From positions 1-12,379 of the forward strand of contig JASFPP010000114.1 in NCBI GenBank assembly GCA_050115915.1: 12,379 nt of DNA, read 5' to 3'. The notes under the pieces were generated by a model, which had not been told where the DNA came from, did no database searches, and saw only the letters and a program-made list of their open reading frames with translations. Position 1 is the first letter of the stretch, and every line of letters starts with the position of its first letter. Below are positions 1 through 7,517 of the stretch, one piece after another. The DNA is from WTAW01 sp050115915. Lineage in GTDB: Bacteria; Acidobacteriota; Aminicenantia; Aminicenantales; Aminicenantaceae. Both the position numbers and the translations under genes were made by a program.

Positions 1-1478
1 GCCAGACTTGTCACTCCGGTGTAAGAGATCCCAAAGACATCCGCTATTACGGTTCATTCGTAGATTACGATGGTGATGGAGACACATCCGAGGGCATGTA
101 CTACGAAGTTAAAACTTTCGAAAACACTCTCTACCGGGCGATTCAAAAATATGCGCGCAAAGTAACCGGATACCCCATTGGCTATGATTCCCATACCTAT
201 CCCTACTTTTTCAACGATACGAATGGTGACGGTGTCATTGACTCTGACGAAGCGAATTATGGAAACAGATACACCTACTTCTCAGGACGCCTCCTGAAGG
301 CATGTTACAACTATCAGGTCGCAAAAAAAGACCCGAATGCCTATGCTCATGGCGGAAAATACGTCATCCAGCTTCTTTATGATTCCATCGCAGATCTGAA
401 CAAAAAACTCAAGAAACCAGTGAACATCGAGGAAATGCATAGGAACGACGAGGGACATTTCGATGGCTCCGCCGAAGCCTGGAGACACTGGGATGAGGAT
501 GGTGAGGTCTCTAGCCGCTGTTCCAAATGTCACAGTGCTGTCGGACTTCGAGACCTTCTTGAATTCGGTGAAAGCATGCCAGCCGAGATCTCCAACGGAA
601 TGCTCTGTATTACCTGTCACACCTCGCCACCTAACGTTTTACAATTCGGTGCAGTCGAATTTCCCTCCGGAGTGAGCGAAGATATGGGCGATAGCAGCAA
701 TCTTTGCCTCAATTGCCATCAGGGACGCGAATCGAAAAAGTCGGTCGACGAAGACATCGCCGCAAAACCCGGAGGACCTTACAGCTTCATAAATGTTCAC
801 TATTACCCCGCTGCAGCAACCCTGTTCGGATCCGAAGTTCATGGCGGATACGAATTCAAGGGCAAGCAATATATGGGACAGAAACTCTTTTATAACCACA
901 ACGGCAAATTCGATACTTGTGTTGAGTGTCACATGGGGACACAAAGCGAGCATAAGCCTTATGACTACATCGGCGAACTTCACAACGTGCACAAGCCTAA
1001 TCCCGAAGACTGTGTCTACTGCCATGGTCAGGATGTATCCCAGCCAAATCCAGGTTCAGATCCCGCCAAATTCAAGTTCAGCGGAATTCGCCCCGCTCCC
1101 ACTCCCGATTACAACGGCAACGGAGACAAAACTGAGTCCATTCAATCCGAGATCAAAGGCCTTGAATATGCCTTGTACAAGCAGATACAAGCCTATGCAG
1201 CGGGTGTCATCGGAACGCCGATCATTTACGATAGCCACAGTTATCCGTACTTTTTCGTGGACACCAACGGAAACGGAGAAGTCGATCCTGGTGAAGCGAT
1301 CTACCCCAACGCATATAGTTATTTCGACGCGAAACTCCTCAGAGCGGCATACAATTTCCAGGTCAGCAAGAAGGATCCCAATGGATTCATCCACAATTCC
1401 ATGTACATCGCTCAGTTGCTCGTGGATTCCATTGATCACATTGGAGGAAATACAAGCGCTTACAAGTGGAGGAAGTAG
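1..1478 (+). CDS. Multiheme cytochrome c with duplicated EF-hand modules (5' end outside window)
   Basis: This is the 3' part of a secreted-type multiheme c cytochrome; the frame is open from base 1, so an ATG at 96 is internal. The first in-frame codons read QTCH after a codon ending in GC, so a CQTCH heme motif straddles the window edge. Five more CXXCH motifs follow (CSKCH, CITCH, CLNCH, CVECH, CVYCH, about nt 519-1025). The heme core is flanked by two copies of a ~110-residue module (nt 63-395 and 1107-1436). Each copy has a YDSH-YPYFF stretch, a 12-residue EF-hand-like calcium loop (DTNGDGVIDSDE and DTNGNGEVDPGE) and a shared 'LL-A-YN-QV--KDPN' helix. An extracellular or surface electron-transfer role, with calcium stabilising the fold, is inferred. 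The exact family is not recognised, and the N-terminus and signal peptide lie outside. The gene ends just before a strong terminator. Confidence 0.86.
   Translation, partial: QTCHSGVRDPKDIRYYGSFVDYDGDGDTSEGMYYEVKTFENTLYRAIQKYARKVTGYPIGYDSHTYPYFFNDTNGDGVIDSDEANYGNRYTYFSGRLLKACYNYQVAKKDPNAYAHGGKYVIQLLYDSIADLNKKLKKPVNIEEMHRNDEGHFDGSAEAWRHWDEDGEVSSRCSKCHSAVGLRDLLEFGESMPAEISNGMLCITCHTSPPNVLQFGAVEFPSGVSEDMGDSSNLCLNCHQGRESKKSVDEDIAAKPGGPYSFINVHYYPAAATLFGSEVHGGYEFKGKQYMGQKLFYNHNGKFDTCVECHMGTQSEHKPYDYIGELHNVHKPNPEDCVYCHGQDVSQPNPGSDPAKFKFSGIRPAPTPDYNGNGDKTESIQSEIKGLEYALYKQIQAYAAGVIGTPIIYDSHSYPYFFVDTNGNGEVDPGEAIYPNAYSYFDAKLLRAAYNFQVSKKDPNGFIHNSMYIAQLLVDSIDHIGGNTSAYKWRK
63..395 (+). repeat. Module copy 1 of an internal protein duplication with EF-hand loop
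   Basis: First copy of a ~111-residue module in the EF-hand cytochrome. It begins with an Asp/Gly-rich DYDGDGD turn, carries the EF-hand loop at nt 216-251 (Asp-1, Asn-3, Asp-5, Gly-6, Ile-8, Glu-12) and ends in the helix QLLYDSIADL. It matches nt 1107-1436 at the protein level, with the same order of motifs and nearly the same length. Confidence 0.85.
1107..1436 (+). repeat. Module copy 2 of an internal protein duplication with EF-hand loop
   Basis: Second copy (~110 residues) of the module seen at nt 63-395. It starts with DYNGNGD, has its EF-hand loop at nt 1260-1295 (Asp-1, Asn-3, Asn-5, Gly-6, Val-8, Glu-12) and ends in QLLVDSIDHI. The two copies flank the heme-binding core rather than lying in tandem. 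Confidence 0.85.
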
Positions 1479-1500
1479 ATATAATCCCGTAGATACGCAG

Positions 1501-1537
1501 AAAAGGGCAGCATTCTCGAATGCTGCCCTTTTTTTTT
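1501..1537 (+). terminator. Rho-independent terminator after the EF-hand cytochrome gene
   Basis: A perfect hairpin: GGGCAGCATT, loop CTCG, AATGCTGCCC, followed by an uninterrupted T run. Flanking A and T bases lengthen the stem to 14 bp. It lies 23 bases after the stop at 1476-1478 and separates this gene from the HAO-like gene. Confidence 0.96.
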
Positions 1538-1546
1538 ATTTATCTC

Positions 1547-1575
1547 TTGATAAAAACATACTGCTTCTATAGAAT
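1547..1575 (+). promoter_or_regulatory. Sigma-70-type promoter of the HAO-like gene
   Basis: TTGATA (1547-1552) and TAGAAT (1570-1575) are separated by 17 bp and each differs by one base from the consensus hexamer. The position directly after the upstream terminator supports an independent transcript beginning near 1582. Confidence 0.7.
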
Positions 1576-1585
1576 TTATAAATCA

Positions 1586-1605
1586 TTAGTGATCGAATTC
1601 ACAAA
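1586..1605 (+). promoter_or_regulatory. Candidate CRP/FNR-superfamily operator (GTGA-N6-TCAC)
   Basis: GTGA (1589-1592) and TCAC (1599-1602) form an interrupted palindrome with N6 spacing, with extra symmetry at two of the next three positions on each side. It sits just downstream of the predicted start of transcription, a place suited to repression. The half-sites resemble those of CRP-type proteins and of HcpR, the nitrosative-stress regulator of that superfamily. Assignment to a given protein is inference. Confidence 0.45.
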
Positions 1606-1614
1606 ACTCAAAGA

Positions 1615-1628
1615 GGGAGGTCAAATTG
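1615..1628 (+). promoter_or_regulatory. Shine-Dalgarno site fixing a TTG start
   Basis: GGGAGG (1615-1620) lies five bases before TTG at 1626. The next in-frame ATG (1641) has no comparable site, so the TTG start is preferred. It also gives the signal peptide its basic N-terminus (Arg-2, Lys-4). Confidence 0.75.
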
Positions 1629-2870
1629 AGGGGAAAAATCATGTTAGTCCTTTTGGTCAGTGTTATGTTCTGTGCAGGTGTATTTGCACAGGAATGTGTA
1701 ATCTGTCACAAAAATGTTTCCCCGAACATCGTTTCCGATTGGCAAGTGAGTAAACACAGCCAAAATGAAGTGGATTGTTCTGTGTGTCATGGAGATCAGC
1801 ACAAAGATCCTTACGATGTGGACAAAGTTCAGATCCCTACGCCCGACACATGCGCCGATTGTCATGATGAAAAGGTGGCCCAATTCAAAGCAGGAAAACA
1901 CGCTGCCGCATGGGCAGCTATGAAGGCTATGCCCACTGCACACTGGCAGCCCATCGCATTGATGGAAGGGATGAAGGGCTGCGGGGCTTGCCACAAGATC
2001 GGATTGAAGAGGGAAGAGGAAATCCAAGAATTAAAAAAGACCGGCGCTGGATTCGGGGTCGCTTCTTGTGATGCCTGTCATACGCGACACATATTTTCTG
2101 TTCAGGAAGCCAGACAGCCGCAAGCCTGTCAGACGTGCCATATGGGTTTTGATCATCCCCAATGGGAAATGTACTCTGGATCGAAACACGGAGTGCGCTA
2201 CCTGCTCAAGCAGAATAAAACTCTTCCTGACACAGTTGCTGCTCCCACATGCCAGACCTGTCACATGCAGGAGGGAAATCACGCAGTGCTCACAGCCTGG
2301 GGATTCTTGGCTGTAAGGCTGCCAATGCCCGAAGATAAACAATGGACGGCGGACCGCGTCACGATCCTACAAGGATTGGGAGTTCTTGATCCTGAAGGAA
2401 ATCCCACCGCAAGACTCGATGTTGTCAAAGCTGCCAATGTCGCACGTCTAACCCAGGAAGACTGGCAAAAAGAACGAGACAAAATGCTGAAAACATGCAA
2501 CGACTGTCACTCATTGAACTTTGCCAAAGTGGAGCTGGAAAAAGGCGATCGAATGATCAAAGAAGCCGATCGCTTGATGGCTGAAGCCATACAGATCATC
2601 GCAGGCCTGTATAAAGATGGGATCTTGAAGAAACCTGAAAACTATGCATATCCCTTTCCGGATCTTCTCACCTTCCACGATGCACCCACTCCGATCGAAC
2701 AGGAACTCTTCGTGATGTTTCTCGAGCACAGGATGAGAACTTTCCAAGGCACGTTCCACGCCAATCCGGATTACGCACTCTGGTATGGCTGGAGCGAAAT
2801 GCAGCGTTCTTTATCAAAAATCAAACACGAAGCACAGGAACTCCGTGGGGAAAAAAGTGAAAATCAGTAG
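1626..2870 (+). CDS. Octaheme cytochrome c, hydroxylamine oxidoreductase (HAO) family
   Basis: Periplasmic octaheme cytochrome of 414 residues with a signal peptide (about 1-21, ending VFAQ). It has exactly eight CXXCH motifs at residues 24, 51, 76, 119, 148, 168, 209 and 291, the HAO number. In the family the fourth heme is catalytic. Characteristic stretches are visible: CDACHTRHIFS, CHMGFDHPQWE, 'GNHAVLTAWGF', and a C-terminal helical part with 'RLMAEAIQIIAGLYKDG', 'MFLEHRMRTF' and NPDYALWYGW. Members oxidise hydroxylamine to NO or run reductively on nitrite/hydroxylamine. The direction depends largely on a C-terminal tyrosine cross-linked to heme 4. Tyrosines are present at 383 and 387, but which one, if any, aligns cannot be settled by eye. 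It has no CXXCK motif, which argues against NrfA. It is transcribed alone from its own promoter, ahead of the cytochrome maturation genes. Translation starts at TTG. Confidence 0.9.
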   Translation: MRGKIMLVLLVSVMFCAGVFAQECVICHKNVSPNIVSDWQVSKHSQNEVDCSVCHGDQHKDPYDVDKVQIPTPDTCADCHDEKVAQFKAGKHAAAWAAMKAMPTAHWQPIALMEGMKGCGACHKIGLKREEEIQELKKTGAGFGVASCDACHTRHIFSVQEARQPQACQTCHMGFDHPQWEMYSGSKHGVRYLLKQNKTLPDTVAAPTCQTCHMQEGNHAVLTAWGFLAVRLPMPEDKQWTADRVTILQGLGVLDPEGNPTARLDVVKAANVARLTQEDWQKERDKMLKTCNDCHSLNFAKVELEKGDRMIKEADRLMAEAIQIIAGLYKDGILKKPENYAYPFPDLLTFHDAPTPIEQELFVMFLEHRMRTFQGTFHANPDYALWYGWSEMQRSLSKIKHEAQELRGEKSENQ

Positions 2871-2949
2871 ATCCTTGATCCAAGCTTGAAATCGGCCGCC
2901 ACGAAGAACATAAAACGGAAAATAAATAACCCTACTATTTCCATAAATA

Positions 2950-2958
2950 TGATATAAT
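2950..2958 (+). promoter_or_regulatory. Extended -10 promoter candidate for resB-ccsA
   Basis: TGATATAAT gives a perfect TATAAT with an upstream TG at the extended -10 position. No good -35 is seen, which extended -10 promoters tolerate. It would start a transcript near 2965 with a ~125-base leader before resB. Confidence 0.5.
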
Positions 2959-3017
2959 ACAGAGTTACAGAAACAACTAAGTTCGAGCTAACAATTAAGT
3001 AAGGTAAAATTTTAAGA

Positions 3018-3037
3018 GTGTTGCTATAAGGCAACGC
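3018..3037 (+). other. Short hairpin in the resB leader
   Basis: GTGTTGC and GCAACGC can pair (7 bp including one G-U) around a TATAAG loop. No T run follows, so it is not a standard terminator. It lies inside the predicted resB leader, and a role in mRNA stability or control is possible but unsupported. The rest of the 2871-3089 gap is AT-rich with nothing else recognised. Confidence 0.3.
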
Positions 3038-3089
3038 ATTCTATATTATACCTACTAACTAATCTTTATTTCTAAATAAGCAGGGTTCG

Positions 3090-4442
3090 ATGAAATCATT
3101 TCTAAATTTTTTCAGTTCAGTCAAACTGGCCATTTTCCTATTGATCTTTATTACTATAGCGTCCATCCTGGGCACGCTGATTCCTCAGCACCGGAGTCCA
3201 GCAGAATACATGGACCGATACGGAGAAATCGCGAATATCCTCATAAGGTTAGAGATCACAAAACTTTATCAATCCTGGTGGTTCATTTCCCTTCTCTTCT
3301 TGTTTGCGGTGAATATCCTCGTGTGCACCCTAACGCGACTCTCTCCAAAGATAAAAAAAGCGCTCCAGCCAAAGTTCGAGACAGAAAAAAAGAGATTGCT
3401 CTCTTTAAAGACAAAGGCCAGTTTTAAAAAGAACAGGAATATAGAGAAAACAATATCAGATATCCACCAAACGCTCTCGTCCAAGCGCTACCGTGTTCGA
3501 ACAGATCGAACAGAAAACACAGCGTCGCTCCTCGCACGAAAACGAATGTTGGGCCTTTTTGGTTCGGATATCGTTCACCTCGGTCTACTAATCATCATTA
3601 TAGGGGGGATTATCAGTGGATTGGGTGGATTCCAGGCCAACTTAAAAATTTCAGAGGGAGAAACCATTCCTGTCCCTCGAGCGGATTTCGAACTACGATT
3701 GGATAAATTTGTCACTGAGTACTACCCGAACGGCAGTGTCCGAGACTGGAAGAGCACCCTCACGGTTTTAGAAAACGGCACAGATGTTTTATCCAAGATC
3801 ATCGAAGTCAATTACCCCCTCTCCTTTAAAGGATTTGTGTTTTACCAAAGCGGTTATGGCTGGGATTGGAAGAATCCAACTCTTGAGATCTGGACCACAA
3901 AGAATAATGATCCCGCTTTCATAAAAAAGTTAGTGCTGGGAGTAGGAGAAAAAGCACAGCTAGGCAAGGAGGGTATTGAAATATCCGTCCTCAATTTTAT
4001 CCCGGATTTTATCATCGGTGAGAACAACGAGATCGCCACCCGCTCTCTCGATCCCAACAATCCCGCAGCCTATCTAGAGGGCTGGAAAGGTGAGGAGAAA
4101 ATATTCTCGAGCTGGATCTTTTTAAAGTATCCTGACTTCGGGCGTATGCATTCGAATATAGAGACGGATCTGGCCTTTGCATTCAAAGATCTCAAGGCCG
4201 CTCAGTATTCTGTCATTCAGATGGCGAAAGACCCAGGGGTTAATTTTATCTGGGTGGGCTGTGGACTCCTTATGGCCGGACTTTTAGTGGCTTTTTTCTG
4301 GCCCCCGAGAGAGATAAGAATAGTCCTTGAAGAAATCCAGAATAAGACAGATGTTGTCGCAGGCGGCATTGCTTCGAAAAATCGGGAAGACTTTCAATCA
4401 GAATTTGATAAGATCACGGAATCTATCAGGAGATTGCAATGA
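3090..4442 (+). CDS. resB: ResB-family cytochrome c biogenesis protein (System II)
   Basis: ResB/Ccs1 component of System II cytochrome c maturation, which with CcsA carries heme across the inner membrane and joins it to CXXCH apocytochromes. The 450 residues show the family plan: membrane spans near 9-31, 63-82 and 153-178, then a large periplasmic domain (about 180-383) and a fourth span near 385-405. His163 lies in the third span, where the family has a conserved heme-associated histidine. The motif 'NYPLSFKGFVFYQSGYGWDW' (241-260) is typical. The C-terminal ~45 residues are cytoplasmic. The stop overlaps the ccsA start (ATGA), indicating translational coupling. The ATG has only a weak AGGG upstream. 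It sits between the HAO-like and 18-heme genes, fitting dedicated maturation capacity for this locus. Confidence 0.96.
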   Translation: MKSFLNFFSSVKLAIFLLIFITIASILGTLIPQHRSPAEYMDRYGEIANILIRLEITKLYQSWWFISLLFLFAVNILVCTLTRLSPKIKKALQPKFETEKKRLLSLKTKASFKKNRNIEKTISDIHQTLSSKRYRVRTDRTENTASLLARKRMLGLFGSDIVHLGLLIIIIGGIISGLGGFQANLKISEGETIPVPRADFELRLDKFVTEYYPNGSVRDWKSTLTVLENGTDVLSKIIEVNYPLSFKGFVFYQSGYGWDWKNPTLEIWTTKNNDPAFIKKLVLGVGEKAQLGKEGIEISVLNFIPDFIIGENNEIATRSLDPNNPAAYLEGWKGEEKIFSSWIFLKYPDFGRMHSNIETDLAFAFKDLKAAQYSVIQMAKDPGVNFIWVGCGLLMAGLLVAFFWPPREIRIVLEEIQNKTDVVAGGIASKNREDFQSEFDKITESIRRLQ

Positions 4443-5257
4443 ATGAATCGACACTCTTTCTCATAGCTTTTATCCTCTATATTGTGGCGGCATTCTTTTA
4501 CTTTGCTTACCTCTTTGGGAAAAACGATAGCCTCGCCAAATCCGGGTACACATTCGCTTTCGCCGGTCTTCTCATACACTCGGCTGCACTGATCTTGAGA
4601 ACAATAGAGAGTGGGCACGCCCCCTTCACAAACATGTACGAATCCCTCTCTTTTCTTTCCTGGTCAGCGATATTCGCCTATGTTCTCATCGAAGGAAAGT
4701 TCAAGATCAAAAAAGCCGGACCTTATTTTATGCTGATCGTTATAGGACTAATGGCTCTAGCCTCTTCACCACTGATGCCCAAAGAAGCGACGCCACTTGT
4801 CCCCGCGCTTCAGAGCTATTGGCTCTGGCTTCATGTTTCCGTCACTCTTTTCGGCGAGGCCTTTTTTGCCATAGGATTTATCACGAGTATAATGTATCTC
4901 ATCGCAGATTCAAAAGAGAAAAAGGGCATAGCTTCAAAATCTACGCTGACGGCAGAAAAACTCGATGCTATCAGCTATAGAACCATCGCCATAGGATTCC
5001 CTCTGTTTACACTGGGAGGACTCGTTTTTGGGATGGTCTGGGCCTATAAAGCATGGGGGAGATACTGGAGCTGGGATCCCAAGGAGACGTGGAGCTTGAT
5101 CACCTGGTTCGTTTTTGCTCTGTACCTGCATACAAGAATCGTTATGGGTTGGAAGGGACGCCGGTCTGCATTCATCGCCATAATAGGATTCCTGGCTGCC
5201 CTCTTCACGTACTTCGGAGTAAATTATCTTCTGGCTGGACTTCATAGTTACGCTTGA
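4439..5257 (+). CDS. ccsA: CcsA/ResC cytochrome c biogenesis protein (System II)
   Basis: Integral membrane heme-handling subunit of System II (272 residues, about eight spans). The tryptophan-rich WWD signature is present at 206-218 (WGRYWSWDPKETW). The 'GHAPFTNMYESLSFLSW' segment (59-75) is also typical. Histidines at 47, 132, 231 and 269 occupy the membrane and periplasmic positions expected for the conserved heme-ligand histidines of CcsA/CcsBA. It is translationally coupled to resB by a 4-base overlap, forming the usual two-gene resB-ccsA unit rather than the fused CcsBA. No thioredoxin-like CcdA or ResA is present in the window. It is followed after 133 bases by the 18-heme cytochrome gene and may be co-transcribed with it, since no terminator is seen between them. 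Confidence 0.96.
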   Translation: MNESTLFLIAFILYIVAAFFYFAYLFGKNDSLAKSGYTFAFAGLLIHSAALILRTIESGHAPFTNMYESLSFLSWSAIFAYVLIEGKFKIKKAGPYFMLIVIGLMALASSPLMPKEATPLVPALQSYWLWLHVSVTLFGEAFFAIGFITSIMYLIADSKEKKGIASKSTLTAEKLDAISYRTIAIGFPLFTLGGLVFGMVWAYKAWGRYWSWDPKETWSLITWFVFALYLHTRIVMGWKGRRSAFIAIIGFLAALFTYFGVNYLLAGLHSYA

Positions 5258-5390
5258 TATTCACAATTCTAAAATCGCTTGGGAAGAATTCAAAGATAGT
5301 CTGATGATGCGAACGCCACATCAGATAGAAGTAACTCTCTCCGCTCAGAGTTGACTTTTACATAGTTAAATCATAAAGAAGGAATACTAA

Positions 5391-7385
5391 ATGAAAGAAA
5401 AGACATACAGAAAGAGAAGAAAGAAGCTGATCATTTTTGGCAGCATTGCTGTATTCGCTCTCGTTTTGTTTGTCGCGGCTGTAGAATTCACGTCCCATTC
5501 AGGTTTTTGTGCTTCTTGTCATTTTATGAAGCCATTTTTCGAAAGTTGGGAAACATCCTCGCACAGTGATTTCGAATGCAGTGCCTGCCATTATCCACCA
5601 TCTGGAGGCGTACGGTCTTTGTTGAGAAAAAAGATAGAGGGGCTCGTTATGGTAGGTCGCTATTGGACTAAACTATATGTCAAATCCAAACCATGGGCTG
5701 AGATCCGTGATGAAAATTGTCTGACCGAAGGCTGCCATGACAAGAGACTGCTCGAGGGTCAGGTCCAATTTCAAAAAGTAATTTTCGATCATAAAGTTCA
5801 TTTTGAAGATCTAAAAAGGGGGAAGCGCCTTCAATGTACCAGCTGTCATTCTCAGATCGTCCAGGGAGAACATATCACTGTTACCGAAAGCAGTTGTTTC
5901 ATCTGTCACTTTAAGGAAAGTCAGTATTATCCTGAGATAGATGATTGTTCTCATTGCCACACCAAAGGCACTCTTGTCAACAGTGAAGGGTCTCGGTTCA
6001 ACCATGCTCTTGTCTTCGATAAAGGATTCACCTGTGACAAATGTCACAGCAACACTATCCTGGGAGATGGAGAAGTCCCCAAAGAAAACTGTTATAAGTG
6101 CCATTGGGAAAGAGAAAGGCTGGAAAAGTACGAAGACACCGAGCTGATGCATACAGAACACATCTTTGAAGATAAAATCGAGTGCAACCAGTGCCATATG
6201 GAAATCCAGCATAAAATCATCAAGGATCTCGAAGCTATTGCCGATTGCCAATCCTGTCATACCGACTTTCACAAACCGCAAAAAATGCTGTATATCGGAG
6301 AAGGAGGCAAAGGTGTTTCTCATCCCATGCCGAACATGATGCTGGAAAAGGGCTTGAGCTGTAAAGGATGTCACATTTTCCATGAAGAGGCAAAAGGAGA
6401 TGGCATCCAGGGTGAGACATTTGTCTCCGAGGGGGAAGCCTGTGAGTCCTGTCACGGAGCGGGTTTCGACCGCATACTCAAGGATTGGGAGGCCACCACC
6501 AACAAAAAACTAATCCAGGTCAGGTCTATCTACAAGGCCACGTTGCAGAGAATCAAAGGATCGAGACACACGAACAAGCAGACTGCCGAATCATTAATGG
6601 AGGAAGCGCTATTCAATGTCGAAATTGTGGACAAAGGGAAGAGCGTCCACAATGTCGCCTACTCCCAAGAATTACTTTTTGCGGCCTACAACAAAATGAT
6701 AGAAGCTTTGAATACCATTGAATCGAGCTACAAGCCTCCCAAGTTTGAAGCACCCTCTAAAAATATTCCCACTCAGTGTTCTAACTGCCATCAGGGGATC
6801 GAGGAGATCAATGCCTCTATTTTTGGCCTCAATTTCCCGCATAAAAATCACCTCTTCGAACAGAATATCCAGTGTGACGCCTGCCATTCGAATATCCGCA
6901 CACATGGCGAGTTCATTGCTACAAAAAAGGGCTGTGCGTCCTGTCACCATCAGAACCCTAAGAAGGACTGTACGAGTTGCCATCGATTGCAGCGAACTTT
7001 CTATCAGGGAGGAATCCTCAACGAAAAAGAAATCCCCGGCGACATTATGTTCGACGCAGGTGCAGAATGTACAGATTGTCATCTCGATGATCAAAACAAA
7101 ATTTTCCGCTCCAATAAAACGAAATGCACAGACTGTCACGAAGAAGAATATGCAGAGATGTTTACAGAATGGCAGGACTCTGTGATTGACTTAATCGCAT
7201 CTCTGACATCGCTTCTTCAGGAAAAGAAGAAGCTGAAACTCAACAACCAGAATAAAATCATCCTGCGGGAGGCAGAGCGCTCCCTTCAGACCATCAAACT
7301 GGATGGCAGCCAGGGCATCCACAACTACATGTATATGGAAGAGATGTTGACCGACCTGATAAAGATAATTGAGTCTATAGATTAA
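5391..7385 (+). CDS. NapC/NrfH-headed 18-heme membrane-anchored cytochrome c
   Basis: A 664-residue protein with one N-terminal membrane anchor (about 13-31) and a very long periplasmic cytochrome chain. The head resembles NapC/NrfH quinol dehydrogenases: CASCHFM at 40-46 matches the CXXCHxM first-heme pattern of NrfH, and CSACH follows at 63. A CX4CH motif (CLTEGCH) lies at 110-116. Fifteen more CXXCH motifs start at 149, 169, 186, 215, 234, 265, 286, 324, 351, 463, 495, 515, 527, 560 and 579, giving 17 canonical plus one CX4CH. Many are preceded by His-bearing segments of the cytochrome c7/c3 type (FDHKVHF, FNHALVF, FPHKNHLF). Two similar heme-free helical modules follow heme 12 (about 366-443) and heme 18 (about 594-662), each running from a Trp to a VHN/IHN motif. 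A quinol-oxidising, periplasm-bridging role is inferred. RBS AAGGA lies 7 bases before ATG. Confidence 0.9.
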   Translation: MKEKTYRKRRKKLIIFGSIAVFALVLFVAAVEFTSHSGFCASCHFMKPFFESWETSSHSDFECSACHYPPSGGVRSLLRKKIEGLVMVGRYWTKLYVKSKPWAEIRDENCLTEGCHDKRLLEGQVQFQKVIFDHKVHFEDLKRGKRLQCTSCHSQIVQGEHITVTESSCFICHFKESQYYPEIDDCSHCHTKGTLVNSEGSRFNHALVFDKGFTCDKCHSNTILGDGEVPKENCYKCHWERERLEKYEDTELMHTEHIFEDKIECNQCHMEIQHKIIKDLEAIADCQSCHTDFHKPQKMLYIGEGGKGVSHPMPNMMLEKGLSCKGCHIFHEEAKGDGIQGETFVSEGEACESCHGAGFDRILKDWEATTNKKLIQVRSIYKATLQRIKGSRHTNKQTAESLMEEALFNVEIVDKGKSVHNVAYSQELLFAAYNKMIEALNTIESSYKPPKFEAPSKNIPTQCSNCHQGIEEINASIFGLNFPHKNHLFEQNIQCDACHSNIRTHGEFIATKKGCASCHHQNPKKDCTSCHRLQRTFYQGGILNEKEIPGDIMFDAGAECTDCHLDDQNKIFRSNKTKCTDCHEEEYAEMFTEWQDSVIDLIASLTSLLQEKKKLKLNNQNKIILREAERSLQTIKLDGSQGIHNYMYMEEMLTDLIKIIESID

Positions 7386-7517
7386 GCGGAGGCACTCTTT
7401 GCTCTAACGCAACAAGGCTTGAGCTGCTCCCTTGGAATATTCCTGATCTCTTATTCCGCTGCTAATCGCAGAAGGCATAAGGGGATGGCTCGACTCCCTC
7501 TCCTTAAAAATTTAAAA

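Noticed and set aside
793..1572. A 259-codon overlapping frame on the plus strand
   Set aside because: It overlaps the heme-rich frame, lacks a Shine-Dalgarno site and runs through the terminator at 1501-1537; its composition (rich in Ser, Thr, Arg) is that of an out-of-frame reading.
5351..5379. TTGACT followed by an AT-rich stretch as a promoter for the 18-heme gene
   Set aside because: The matching -10 is poor (TAAAGA or CATAAA) and the implied start of transcription would fall at or within the ribosome-binding site.
5811..6455. A 214-codon open frame on the minus strand
   Set aside because: It lies wholly inside the 18-heme gene. Its open state follows from the repeated Cys-His codons of the real strand, and its product has no domain, signal peptide or ribosome-binding site.
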